From: CALINF01 sp039980455
GTDB lineage: Bacteria > Pseudomonadota > Gammaproteobacteria > Pseudomonadales > Halieaceae
Assembly (NCBI GenBank): GCA_039980455.1
Contig: JBDXCG010000003.1
Coordinates: 1,240,001-1,304,000 of the forward strand
Reading direction: 5' to 3'
Length of the DNA stretch: 64,000 nt
Positions 16,511-25,004 of this stretch are shown here, one piece after another. The translations under genes and the position numbers were made by a program. The notes beneath the pieces are model-generated. The model ran no database searches and was not told where the DNA came from. It was given only the letters and a program-made list of their open reading frames with translations. Position 1 is the first letter of the stretch. Every line of letters starts with the position of its first letter.

Positions 16511-18370
16511 TCAGTCTTTTGCATACCCTAGTGTCTTAAGCGCAATACTCACTTCTCCCAGAATTTCGGGGTCATCAATGGTAGCGGGCATTTTCCAGGG
16601 CTCGCTATCTGCGATAGCGCGCATGGTGGCTCGCAATATTTTTCCCGATCGGGTTTTAGGCAAGCGCTCTACGACAGCGCATAGTTTAAATGCGGCCACC
16701 GGGCCTATCTGATCTCGCACTGCCGCGATCACGTCGCTCACGACCCCATCGTGACTATTCGTCACACCTGAAATCAATACGACGAGTCCAAGTGGTAATT
16801 GCCCCTTCAGCGCATCCGCCACACCGATAACTGCACACTCAGCTACATCGCTATGAGCCGCCAGCACTTCCTCCAGCGCTCCCGTGGACAATCGGTGTCC
16901 CGCGACATTGATTACATCGTCGGTACGCGCCATCACAAACACGTAGCCGTTCTCATCTATATACCCTGCGTCACCTGTCTCGTAGTAACCAGGAAAGTGC
17001 TCAAAGTACGCACTCTTATACCGCTGGGGAGCATTCCATAAGGTGGTAAAAGTGCCCGGTGGCAGTGGCGTTTTAATAACCAACGCGCCGATAACACCCG
17101 GGGCAACATTATGGCCACCCTCATCCACCACCTGCACGTCGTACCCGGGCACCGGGCGGGTCGGTGAACCTGGGACAATAGGCAATTGTTCTATACCCAG
17201 ACAGTTGGCACAAATGGGCCAGCCGGTTTCGGTCTGCCACCAGTGGTCGATCACAGGCACCTGAAGAATGTCGCCCGCCCAGATCAACGTGTCTGGGTCA
17301 CAGCGCTCCCCAGCGAGAAACAGCGACTGCAAACTCCCTAAATCATATTGCCCCGCCAGCAACCCTTGGGGATCTTCTTTCTTGATCGCTCGAAAAGCTG
17401 TTGGAGCTGTAAACAGAACACTAACCTTATACTCTTCAATAACCCGCCAGAACGCTCCCGGGTCGGGCGTGCCAACAGGCTTACCCTCGTACAGCACGGT
17501 GGTATTGCCATTAAACAATGGTCCATAAACGATATACGAGTGACCAACCACCCAACCTACGTCGGAGGCTGCCCAGTACACATCGCCGGGTTGCACATTG
17601 TAAATGGCACCCATACTCCATTTAAGGACCACGATGCTGCCGCCAGTATCGCGCACCACCCCCTTGGGCTGTCCGGTGGTCCCGGAGGTATACAAAATGT
17701 AAAGCGGGTCATTCGCGGGCACCGGAACGCAGTCCACAAGAGGAGCGTTTGCTACCGCGTCCTCCCAGGAAATGTCGCGTCCCTCTATAAGTTCCGCAAG
17801 TTGTTGCTGCCGTTGCACGATGACGCAACTTGATGGCTTGTGCTGCGCGAGCTCGATTGCAACATCCAGCAGGGGCTTATAAGGCACTACCCTGCCCGGC
17901 TCGATACCGCAGCTGGCCGACACAATCACCCGTGGTTGCGCGTCGTCGATGCGCACTGCAAGCTCATTGCTGGCGAATCCACCAAACACGACGCTGTGCA
18001 CCGCGCCCAGTCGCGCACAGGCAAGCATTGCTATCACCGCCTCTGGAATCATAGGCAGATAAATGATGACCCGGTCGCCGCGCTCTACACCTAGCTGTGA
18101 TAGCGAACCCGCAAACTGTGCTACCGCAGCAAGCAGCTGCGCATAGGTGTACTGCTGCTTGGCGTCAGCCAATGGGCTGTCATAGACCAGGGCTGCCTGT
18201 TCACCGCGTCCCGCGGCAACATGCACATCGAGTGCGTTGTAACACGCATTCGTTATACCGTCAGGAAACCAGCGGTCGTCTCCTGCTTCATTTCGCTCAA
18301 CGACTTTCTCAGGTGACTGAAACCAGTGCACATGTTGCGCGGCCTCCTGCCAAATCGCAGTCTCTGTCAT
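16511..18370 (-). CDS. prpE: Propionyl-CoA synthetase
   Basis: A roughly 620-residue acyl-CoA synthetase of the acetyl/propionyl-CoA synthetase branch. It has the N-terminal ACAS domain, YTSGTTGQPKGVVRDTGG (propionyl-type P-loop), WWQTETGWPI, YYETGDAGYIDENGYVFVMA and the C-terminal lysine motif KTRSGKILRATMR. These details, especially VRDTGG and the length, match PrpE better than Acs. It would activate propionate from odd-chain fatty acids or other catabolism. I chose ATG 18370 because AGGAG lies upstream at about 10 nt; TTG 18394 would add eight residues. It diverges from the CYP153 gene. The methylcitrate cycle genes are not in the window. Confidence 0.88.
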   Translation of the reverse strand: MTETAIWQEAAQHVHWFQSPEKVVERNEAGDDRWFPDGITNACYNALDVHVAAGRGEQAALVYDSPLADAKQQYTYAQLLAAVAQFAGSLSQLGVERGDRVIIYLPMIPEAVIAMLACARLGAVHSVVFGGFASNELAVRIDDAQPRVIVSASCGIEPGRVVPYKPLLDVAIELAQHKPSSCVIVQRQQQLAELIEGRDISWEDAVANAPLVDCVPVPANDPLYILYTSGTTGQPKGVVRDTGGSIVVLKWSMGAIYNVQPGDVYWAASDVGWVVGHSYIVYGPLFNGNTTVLYEGKPVGTPDPGAFWRVIEEYKVSVLFTAPTAFRAIKKEDPQGLLAGQYDLGSLQSLFLAGERCDPDTLIWAGDILQVPVIDHWWQTETGWPICANCLGIEQLPIVPGSPTRPVPGYDVQVVDEGGHNVAPGVIGALVIKTPLPPGTFTTLWNAPQRYKSAYFEHFPGYYETGDAGYIDENGYVFVMARTDDVINVAGHRLSTGALEEVLAAHSDVAECAVIGVADALKGQLPLGLVVLISGVTNSHDGVVSDVIAAVRDQIGPVAAFKLCAVVERLPKTRSGKILRATMRAIADSEPWKMPATIDDPEILGEVSIALKTLGYAKD

Positions 18371-18491
18371 GTTCCACGTTCTCCTGCCGTTCAATTACGC
18401 TAACGCTACGTGCTTTGACCTCGCGGAGCAATTCAGTTTGCCGTGTTGGCAGATAAACCCTAATCGACCGATATTTGGCCACATTTAACCC

Positions 18492-18520
18492 TTGGGGTGG
18501 CTGACCTGTTCTCTTACACT
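18492..18520 (+). promoter_or_regulatory. Candidate promoter of the CYP153 gene
   Basis: TTGGGG (18492-18497), a 17-nt spacer and TACACT (18515-18520) fit a moderate sigma-70 promoter 32 nt before the P450 start codon. The same TACACT -10 recurs before the bat operon and before yjbQ. Confidence 0.4.
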
Positions 18521-18552
18521 AACTACACCTAAAACCCAAAAAGAAGAGAACC

Positions 18553-19848
18553 ATGTCTGAAGCCGCACACGACACGTCTCAGGATGATCTGATCGAAGAC
18601 CGGATTGAGAATCACGACGCAACTGTAATTGATAAAGATCCCTACGAAGTCGACATTGCCGATTTCAACCTGGCCAACCCACACCTGTTTTCCAGTGACA
18701 CTCTGTGGCCATGGTTTAAGCGTTTGCGCGAAGAAGACCCTGTTCACTACTGCCGCGACAGCATGTTTGGCCCCTATTGGTCTGTGACACGATATGAAGA
18801 CATTATGAAGGTCGACACGTCGCACGACATCTACTCTTCGGAGCCGATGATTACCGTTGGCGATATGCAGGAAGACTTTCAGCTGTCGATGTTCATCGCT
18901 ATGGATCGCCCCAAGCATGATGAACAGCGCGCTGTGGTTAACCCCGTTGTACGCGGCGACCAGTTGCGTAATTTCGAGCCTTTGATTCGAGAGCGTACAC
19001 GAGAGGTGCTCGACTCGCTGCCCATTGGTGAAGAATTCAACTGGGTCGACAAGGTCTCGATTGAATTGACCACCCGCATGCTGGCAACCCTGTTTGACTT
19101 CCCATTTGAAGATCGTGCGAAGCTTACCCGTTGGTCAGACGTGGCTACGGCGATACCCGGAATGGGCATCATTGAAGATGAAGATCAGCGACGTGAAGAA
19201 TTGCTCGAGTGTCTCGCTGCATTCACCGAACTCTGGAACGAGCGTGTTAAAGAAGCGCCAAAAGGCGACTTTATCTCGATGCTGGCACACGGTTCAGCAA
19301 CACAGGAAATGGATCCATTCGAGTACCTGGGCAACATCATTCTGTTAATCGTTGGTGGCAATGACACCAGTCGTAACTCTATGACGGCTAGCGTACTGTG
19401 CCAAAACCTGTTCCCGGCTCAGTTCGACAAGCTCAAAGCAAACCCAGAATTGATTCCAAGCATGGTCGCCGAGACCATCCGCTGGCAGACGCCTCTGGCG
19501 TACATGCGCCGCACCGCGAACGAAGATACCATTTTGGGCGGTAAGCAGATCAAGAAAGGTGACAAGGTTCTTATGTGGTATGTCTCGGGCAACCGCGATG
19601 ACTCACATTTTGAGAACCCCGATGATTACATCATCGACAGACGCAATGTGCGTAGCCACCTCTCGTTCGGCTTTGGCATACATCGCTGCATGGGTAACAG
19701 TGTTGGCGAAATGCAATTGCGTATTCTTTGGGAAGAAATCCTCGAGCGCTTTGATCGAATCGAAGTAGTTGGCGAGGCAGAACGTATTCCCTCCTCCTTC
19801 GTGAGGGGTTACGCATCTCTTCCGGTTATTCTTCACGCTAAAAAGTAA
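18553..19848 (+). CDS. Cytochrome P450, CYP153-type alkane hydroxylase
   Basis: A 431-residue soluble bacterial P450. The I-helix GGNDTSRN lies at about 268-275, the K-helix ETIR at E307/R310, and the haem ligand loop FGFGIHRCMGN has Cys379. The GGNDT-S/T-RNSM form and the preceding FEDRAKLTRWSDVATA strongly suggest CYP153, the family that terminally hydroxylates medium-chain alkanes and related compounds in marine oil degraders. The usual ferredoxin and ferredoxin reductase genes are not adjacent, so redox partners must come from elsewhere. A moderate AAGAGAA precedes the ATG. Family assignment rests on recalled motifs. Confidence 0.87.
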   Translation: MSEAAHDTSQDDLIEDRIENHDATVIDKDPYEVDIADFNLANPHLFSSDTLWPWFKRLREEDPVHYCRDSMFGPYWSVTRYEDIMKVDTSHDIYSSEPMITVGDMQEDFQLSMFIAMDRPKHDEQRAVVNPVVRGDQLRNFEPLIRERTREVLDSLPIGEEFNWVDKVSIELTTRMLATLFDFPFEDRAKLTRWSDVATAIPGMGIIEDEDQRREELLECLAAFTELWNERVKEAPKGDFISMLAHGSATQEMDPFEYLGNIILLIVGGNDTSRNSMTASVLCQNLFPAQFDKLKANPELIPSMVAETIRWQTPLAYMRRTANEDTILGGKQIKKGDKVLMWYVSGNRDDSHFENPDDYIIDRRNVRSHLSFGFGIHRCMGNSVGEMQLRILWEEILERFDRIEVVGEAERIPSSFVRGYASLPVILHAKK

Positions 19849-19853
19849 TTGTC

Positions 19854-19871
19854 GGCGGGGTCTGCCCCGCC
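19854..19871. terminator. GC-rich hairpin after the CYP153 gene
   Basis: GGCGGGG and CCCCGCC pair exactly over 7 bp with a TCTG tetraloop, 5 nt after the P450 stop. There is no T-tract, so it may protect the 3' end or work with Rho rather than act as an intrinsic terminator. Confidence 0.45.
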
Positions 19872-19894
19872 CGATACCGCTAGCGAACTTTATT

Positions 19895-19919
19895 GATCTA
19901 CCGCATTTGTCGGTAGGTC
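19895..19919. repeat. 9-bp hairpin in the leader of the PCMT-GspE fusion gene
   Basis: GATCTACCG (19895-19903) pairs with CGGTAGGTC (19911-19919), with one wobble pair and a 7-nt loop, ending 22 nt before the ATG at 19942. It may terminate upstream transcription or modulate translation. Confidence 0.4.
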
Positions 19920-19941
19920 GATTCGCGGGTAGGCTTAACAG

Positions 19942-22236
19942 ATGAACGAGTCGGTTAAGTCTACAGCGCTTTCAAACCCTGTCAGCTCACGTCCTGATGC
20001 GCGCATCGTTGAAGCGATGCGAGCGTTGCCTCGTGATCATTTCATCGAGATGAGTGAGCCATCGGTGGTGGTCGGTCGAAGCATACCGCCCACCAACGCA
20101 GTTTCGGAAATTCTCAAGCACGCCGATATTCATTCAGACCACACCGTATTGCAGGTAGGCACCGGGGCGGGTTATTTGGCCGCCCTGCTCTGCCGGCTCG
20201 CTACCCAGGTGGTCTCACTTGAGAAGCACCCGGACATTGCACACTGTGCGCAGGAACGCTTCAACCTGCTCGAGTTATCCAACCTGATACTGCGTATACA
20301 GGATGGCGAGAATGGTGCAGCCGATCTAGGCCCCTTCGATCGTATTCTCGTGTCCAGTCCACGCGTTCAGAAAATTGAGCTACTGCTAGAAGAACTCGCA
20401 CCCGACGGCCTGCTGATAGCATTGGAAGAAGGTGAGCACGAGACTCACCTTTTAACCCGGTATCACTTAAGTGAGCCGGGGAACCCCGTGCGCTCGGAAT
20501 TGGCACTCGTAGATTTCTCGAAAGACTCGGGGATGACCTTGCTGGATATGGGTATGGTCGACAAGGCCATGCTGGAGCAAGCAAGAGTTACAGCGCGGCG
20601 CAAGAAGTTGCCGGTGATCAAAGTGCTGCGCGACACCCTCAATATGGAAGACACAACGCTGTACCGCCGCCTGGCTGAAGAAAACGGCATGCCCTTTGCT
20701 TCGATTGACGACTTGCTGCCCACTGTCGAGCCACAGCTTATGGAAACGTTTTCTCGCAGTTTTCTGGATAGCCACCACCTGGTGCCTCTGGAAGTGCGCG
20801 ACCGTTGCCTACAGATGGCTACGGACGACCCGGACAGTGCCATTGAAGACATCTACCAGATGTATCCGTATGAACGCGTACAGAAAGTCCTAGTCACGCC
20901 AAACGACTTTAAGCGCTTATGGACCACGGTTGAGCTGTCGCTACAAGGTGAGATCAAGCAACTGCGCCAATCTGCAACTGCCAAAACGCCACTGCGCGCG
21001 GGTGAAGACCTACTCAACCCAAAGCGCTCGCGAATCGAAGCACATCTCATTACGCTCCTGGACGCACTCTTACTCGATGCCGTCAGTGAGGATGCCAGCG
21101 ATATCCACATCGAGCGCTACGAGGACCGTACACGCATCCGTCTGCGCGTCGATGGAGATCTGCACGACTTACAATACTATCGACTGTCTGCTCAGGAGAC
21201 CCGTGGCTTGATTAACGTGATCAAGATACGCGGAGACATGGATATTGCGGAGAAACGCCTACCACAGGGCGGGCGCTCAAAACTGACCGCCGGTGGAGTG
21301 AGCTACGACCTGCGTATTCAAGTGCAACCTACCTTGCACGACGAGGCTATTGTGATTCGACTGCTGCCACAAAGCGGCAATATCGTGGCCATCGAGGATC
21401 TGGGCATGCAAGCGCCCATCATCAAACACTACCGGCGACTACTGGATAACCCCTCGGGTTTGGTGCTCGTGGTAGGCCCTACCGGATCGGGTAAAACCAC
21501 AACGCTGTATGCAGGCCTATCGGAACTTGCACGCGATGGACGTCGCAAAGTTATCACCATAGAAGACCCTATCGAGTACTCTATGGATGATATTCAGCAA
21601 ACCTGGGCCAGACCAGATATTGGCTTTAACTTTGCCGATGGTATGCGATCTTTCGTGCGACAGGACCCTGACGTTATCCTAGTTGGAGAGATTCGTGACC
21701 AAGAAACCGCTTTAGAAGCCATACGCGCCTCTCAAACCGGTCATGTCGTGCTTTCAACCCTACACTGCAATGACGCGGTTGATGCGTTGCAGCGGATCTA
21801 CGATTTGAATGTTCATCCCAATTCTATCGCCAGCGAACTGATGGGCGTCATCGCGCAAAAGCTTGCCAAGCGAATCTGTAGCGCCTGTAAGAAGGAGTCC
21901 GTTGTAGATCCAGCGATTGCGTCTGAGCTATTTCCTGGCGGTACGCCCACCGATTTTCGCTGCTACGAGGGCACGGGCTGCGACGCCTGTTCGGGGCGCG
22001 GCACACATGGCCGCGTCGCTGTCGTGGAATTTATGCTCGTCAACAGTGAGATACGTGACGCAATTTCACAGCAAGTCGCCATTAGTGCTCTACGCGCTAT
22101 TGCGCTCGACTCCGGTCTGGCCACGCTTCGCGATAGCGCGCTTGACCATGTGATCTCAGGAAATATTCCATTGAGTGAGTTAACCAGAGTCTTACCGGCA
22201 GATCGTATGGCACCGGAAAAACGGGGGGGCTGGTAA
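19942..22236 (+). CDS. PCMT-like methyltransferase domain fused to a GspE/PilB ATPase
   Basis: This 764-residue protein joins two parts not normally together. Residues about 20-190 resemble protein-L-isoaspartate O-methyltransferase: RIVEAMRALPRDHFI, then SAM-binding motif VLQVGTGAGYLA at 69-80, though the usual GQTISQP substrate motif is replaced by GRSIPPT. Residues about 195-320 look like an MshEN/GspE N-terminal domain. Residues about 340-750 are a type II/IV secretion ATPase: Walker A GPTGSGKTT at 512, Walker B DPDVILVGEIRD, His-box TGHVVLSTLHCNDA and a zinc tetracysteine (CSAC, later GCDAC). Such ATPases power pilus or pseudopilus assembly in the cytoplasm. No other pilus or secretion gene is nearby. 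An AAA ATPase gene follows after 3 nt. Confidence 0.85.
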   Translation: MNESVKSTALSNPVSSRPDARIVEAMRALPRDHFIEMSEPSVVVGRSIPPTNAVSEILKHADIHSDHTVLQVGTGAGYLAALLCRLATQVVSLEKHPDIAHCAQERFNLLELSNLILRIQDGENGAADLGPFDRILVSSPRVQKIELLLEELAPDGLLIALEEGEHETHLLTRYHLSEPGNPVRSELALVDFSKDSGMTLLDMGMVDKAMLEQARVTARRKKLPVIKVLRDTLNMEDTTLYRRLAEENGMPFASIDDLLPTVEPQLMETFSRSFLDSHHLVPLEVRDRCLQMATDDPDSAIEDIYQMYPYERVQKVLVTPNDFKRLWTTVELSLQGEIKQLRQSATAKTPLRAGEDLLNPKRSRIEAHLITLLDALLLDAVSEDASDIHIERYEDRTRIRLRVDGDLHDLQYYRLSAQETRGLINVIKIRGDMDIAEKRLPQGGRSKLTAGGVSYDLRIQVQPTLHDEAIVIRLLPQSGNIVAIEDLGMQAPIIKHYRRLLDNPSGLVLVVGPTGSGKTTTLYAGLSELARDGRRKVITIEDPIEYSMDDIQQTWARPDIGFNFADGMRSFVRQDPDVILVGEIRDQETALEAIRASQTGHVVLSTLHCNDAVDALQRIYDLNVHPNSIASELMGVIAQKLAKRICSACKKESVVDPAIASELFPGGTPTDFRCYEGTGCDACSGRGTHGRVAVVEFMLVNSEIRDAISQQVAISALRAIALDSGLATLRDSALDHVISGNIPLSELTRVLPADRMAPEKRGGW

Positions 22237-22239
22237 CAC

Positions 22240-23337
22240 GTGCCGAGCACAGGAATTCAGCGTCTACCCGCCGAGCTTACGTACAGTGATGAGTTGCTGC
22301 GTTTACGCGAGCAGGATTCTCGAGCAAAACCACCGGGTTGGCTGCTGTCGCCACGATCCGTAGAACAGTTTGTACTGGGCGAGAAAACGCTCGGAATCAC
22401 GCCGAAGTTCGTCGCACCTCGCCAAGTGGTTACGCGCATTATCACCTCTCTTGCAACGCAGCGTGGAGCCATGCTGATTGGTGAACCAGGCACAGCCAAA
22501 AGTTGGCTCTCCGAGCTACTGTGCGCGGCGATTTGTGATGACTCAACCATCGTCGTCCAGGGTGGCGCTATTGAGACTGTGCAGCAGCTTCTATACAGCT
22601 GGAATGCGCCGGTGCTGGAACGCTCCGGCCCCTGCCTTGATGCTCTGATACCAGGCCCTGTATATCGCGGTATGAACGAAGGCAAAATGGTGCGTTTTGA
22701 AGAAATCGCGCGAACAACTACAGCACTGCAAGATGCTCTGCTCTCGATATTGTCTGAGCGCAGTATCGCTATACCCCAGTTAGATGGTGACAATCGGATT
22801 CTGTACGCACGTGAAGGTTTCAATCTTATTGGCACCTCAAATACCACCGACGAGGGCGTGAATAGTATGAGTGCCGCGCTCAAGCGTCGTATGAACTTTG
22901 AAACCATTCATCCTATTCCTGATCTGGAGGATGAAATACGGGTCGTGATGGGTGAAGCTGGCCGCTTACTGGAGATTGCAGGTGTCAACTACCCGCCAGA
23001 CAGCGAGATTGTACGAGTGCTGGTTACATTGTTTCACGAGCTGCGCAATGGTCAGACCCTCGATGGTCGCAGTACTGACCGACTGGCCGCGGCAAATATG
23101 TCTACAGCCGAGGCTGTTTCGGTTACTCATGCTATGGGCGTGTACGCGTTTTACTATCGCGACGGGGCAATGGAAGTACACGATCTTGCCAACTTCCTCA
23201 TAGGGGCTGCAATCAAGGACAACTTGAACGACCTCAAGCGCATGAATCACTACTTCGAGACCGAGGTGAGCCGCAAGATCGGGCCAATCTGGGCTACGTT
23301 ACACGAAGATTGGAAGCAACAAATTAGGCGCTCGTAG
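22240..23337 (+). CDS. MoxR-like AAA ATPase (partner of the fusion gene)
   Basis: A 365-residue AAA_5/MoxR-class ATPase: Walker A GEPGTAKS at 81-88, a Walker B-like MVRFEEIART, sensor region LIGTSNTTDEGVN and arginine pair ALKRRMNF. Such proteins remodel or activate protein complexes, often with a von Willebrand-A partner, but no VWA gene adjoins. The GTG start lies 3 nt after the stop of the PCMT-GspE fusion, so the pair is certainly one transcript and probably one machine. It is clearly distinct from the bat-operon MoxR at 52026. Confidence 0.85.
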   Translation: MPSTGIQRLPAELTYSDELLRLREQDSRAKPPGWLLSPRSVEQFVLGEKTLGITPKFVAPRQVVTRIITSLATQRGAMLIGEPGTAKSWLSELLCAAICDDSTIVVQGGAIETVQQLLYSWNAPVLERSGPCLDALIPGPVYRGMNEGKMVRFEEIARTTTALQDALLSILSERSIAIPQLDGDNRILYAREGFNLIGTSNTTDEGVNSMSAALKRRMNFETIHPIPDLEDEIRVVMGEAGRLLEIAGVNYPPDSEIVRVLVTLFHELRNGQTLDGRSTDRLAAANMSTAEAVSVTHAMGVYAFYYRDGAMEVHDLANFLIGAAIKDNLNDLKRMNHYFETEVSRKIGPIWATLHEDWKQQIRRS

Positions 23338-23349
23338 ACCAACGAGCAA

Positions 23350-23374
23350 CAGGTTGAAACTAAACCCCAACCTG
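23350..23374. terminator. 7-bp hairpin between the AAA ATPase and PLD copy 2
   Basis: CAGGTTG (23350-23356) and CAACCTG (23368-23374) pair exactly around an 11-nt loop, 12 nt after the AAA-ATPase stop. No T-tract follows; a weak or Rho-assisted terminator is possible. Confidence 0.35.
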
Positions 23375-23414
23375 GCAGCACAATGAGCCTCGACAGAAGG
23401 GGCTATGCTGACCT

Positions 23415-24986
23415 ATGCTCGATACGATGAAATCCACTCAACGCCCTTTCCAGGCTCTCTGTCGCACATTTTCCCTGATGGCTGCCCTGACCCTGGTACA
23501 AGCCTGCACAAGCGTACCGTTTGATTATCCACGCGAGACCTCAACGTCTATGGTGGCGACTGGCGATACACGATTAGGTGAGTTTGCACACACCTGGTCT
23601 GTCCAAAATGGTCAACAGTCCGGTTTTTTGAGCTTGCCAGATGGTATCGGCGCGCTGGGCGCCAGGCTAAAGCTCATTGAAGCTGCACAGCAATCCATCG
23701 ACGCCCAGTATTTCATCCTCAAAAAAGACCGTGTAGGAGCACTTTTCACGGGAAAGCTTTTGCGCGCAGCAGATCGAGGAGTACGGGTACGTCTACTGAT
23801 CGACGACATATTTTCACCAGGGCTGGATTCACCCCTGACATTGTTGAACACTCACCCCCATATCGAAGTACGGCTGTTTAACCCCGTATCGCGCAACAGC
23901 CTGCGCTATTGGGGAATGCTGCTGGACTTTAAACGCGCTAACCGGCGCATGCATAACAAATCATTCACTGTCGATGGCAGCATGAGCATCGTAGGCGGCC
24001 GAAATATAGGCGAGGAGTACTTCGAACTAAAACAATCAGTAAAGTTCGATGACTTTGAAATGCTGACGGTCGGCCCGGCGGTCGCTGAGATCGCCGAGGG
24101 GTTTGATGCCTATTGGAACAGTGAATTAGCGGTACCCGTAGAGGCCTTTGGGCGCGATGTGAAACCACAGGAGCTGAATGATTGGCGTGAATTCGTACAG
24201 AGAGAGGTAGCGTCTGCCGAGAACGGCATTTATGGTCCCGCGGTTAACAGTAGAAAGATCAAGGCAGTAACCGCTGGGGAGGAAGAATTTGTCGCCGCCA
24301 ATGCAGCGGTTGTTATCGATACGCCAGCCAAGTTAACGGGCGCTGTGGGAGACGCATCATTGGCCACATTGGCAGTGGACGTGGGTAAGCGCTTCAGGGA
24401 GGCCCAGAGTGAGATTGTCATCGTTACTCCCTACTTCATCCCACAAGAGACGGGAGCGCAACTGCTCGCTGATATCGTTGCCAAAGGTGTGCGCGTTGTT
24501 GTTGTCACAAACTCGTTGGCTTCAACTAACCATATTCCTGTGCACTCGCGCTATACAAAATATCGCCGGCAATTGCTTGGTAAAGGTGTAGAGTTCTACG
24601 AAATCCGCGTGGACCGCGCAGGGCAGGAAAGTGAGTGGGGGTTTAATCCCGACCGCATCACGCTGCACTCAAAAGCCAGCATGATCGATAAAGAAACGAT
24701 TTTTGTTGGTTCGCTCAACTTCGACCCAAGGTCGCTTTTACTCAATACCGAGATGGGCCTGTTCGTGGAGTCACCCATACTGGGGCGCCAGTTTTCGAAT
24801 TCCCTAAACACAGAGCTGCACAAAGCTGCCTATCGAGTGGCGCTTAATGCCGATGGGAAAACTCGGTGGTATTGGGAACCTGAGAACGGAGAAGACGAAG
24901 TGTACACATCTGAGCCACAGGCGAGCGTAGGCAGGCGCATAATGACGAACATGTACAAGCTCGTACCCATCGAAGACCAGCTATAG
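23415..24986 (+). CDS. Phospholipase D/cardiolipin synthase-like lipoprotein (copy 2)
   Basis: A paralogue of the gene at 5886 with the same build: signal peptide with lipobox LVQAC (Cys31), mature N-terminus CTSVPFDYPRE, and two HKD motifs (H180-N-K182 with D187 then GGRN; H418-S-K420 with D425 then GSLNFDPRS). Both copies end in P-I-E-x-Q-L. It is envelope-anchored and probably acts on phospholipids. The ATG at 23415 was kept; ATG 23430 within the signal region is an alternative. It converges with the GST gene with only 18 nt between them. Duplicated cardiolipin-synthase-like lipoproteins may differ in substrate or growth conditions. Confidence 0.85.
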   Translation: MLDTMKSTQRPFQALCRTFSLMAALTLVQACTSVPFDYPRETSTSMVATGDTRLGEFAHTWSVQNGQQSGFLSLPDGIGALGARLKLIEAAQQSIDAQYFILKKDRVGALFTGKLLRAADRGVRVRLLIDDIFSPGLDSPLTLLNTHPHIEVRLFNPVSRNSLRYWGMLLDFKRANRRMHNKSFTVDGSMSIVGGRNIGEEYFELKQSVKFDDFEMLTVGPAVAEIAEGFDAYWNSELAVPVEAFGRDVKPQELNDWREFVQREVASAENGIYGPAVNSRKIKAVTAGEEEFVAANAAVVIDTPAKLTGAVGDASLATLAVDVGKRFREAQSEIVIVTPYFIPQETGAQLLADIVAKGVRVVVVTNSLASTNHIPVHSRYTKYRRQLLGKGVEFYEIRVDRAGQESEWGFNPDRITLHSKASMIDKETIFVGSLNFDPRSLLLNTEMGLFVESPILGRQFSNSLNTELHKAAYRVALNADGKTRWYWEPENGEDEVYTSEPQASVGRRIMTNMYKLVPIEDQL

Positions 24987-25004
24987 ATCCCAGCAGCCAG
25001 AATG

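Noticed and set aside
17348..17833. Forward 161-codon frame opposite prpE
   Set aside because: Shadow of prpE, whose motifs cover the whole region.
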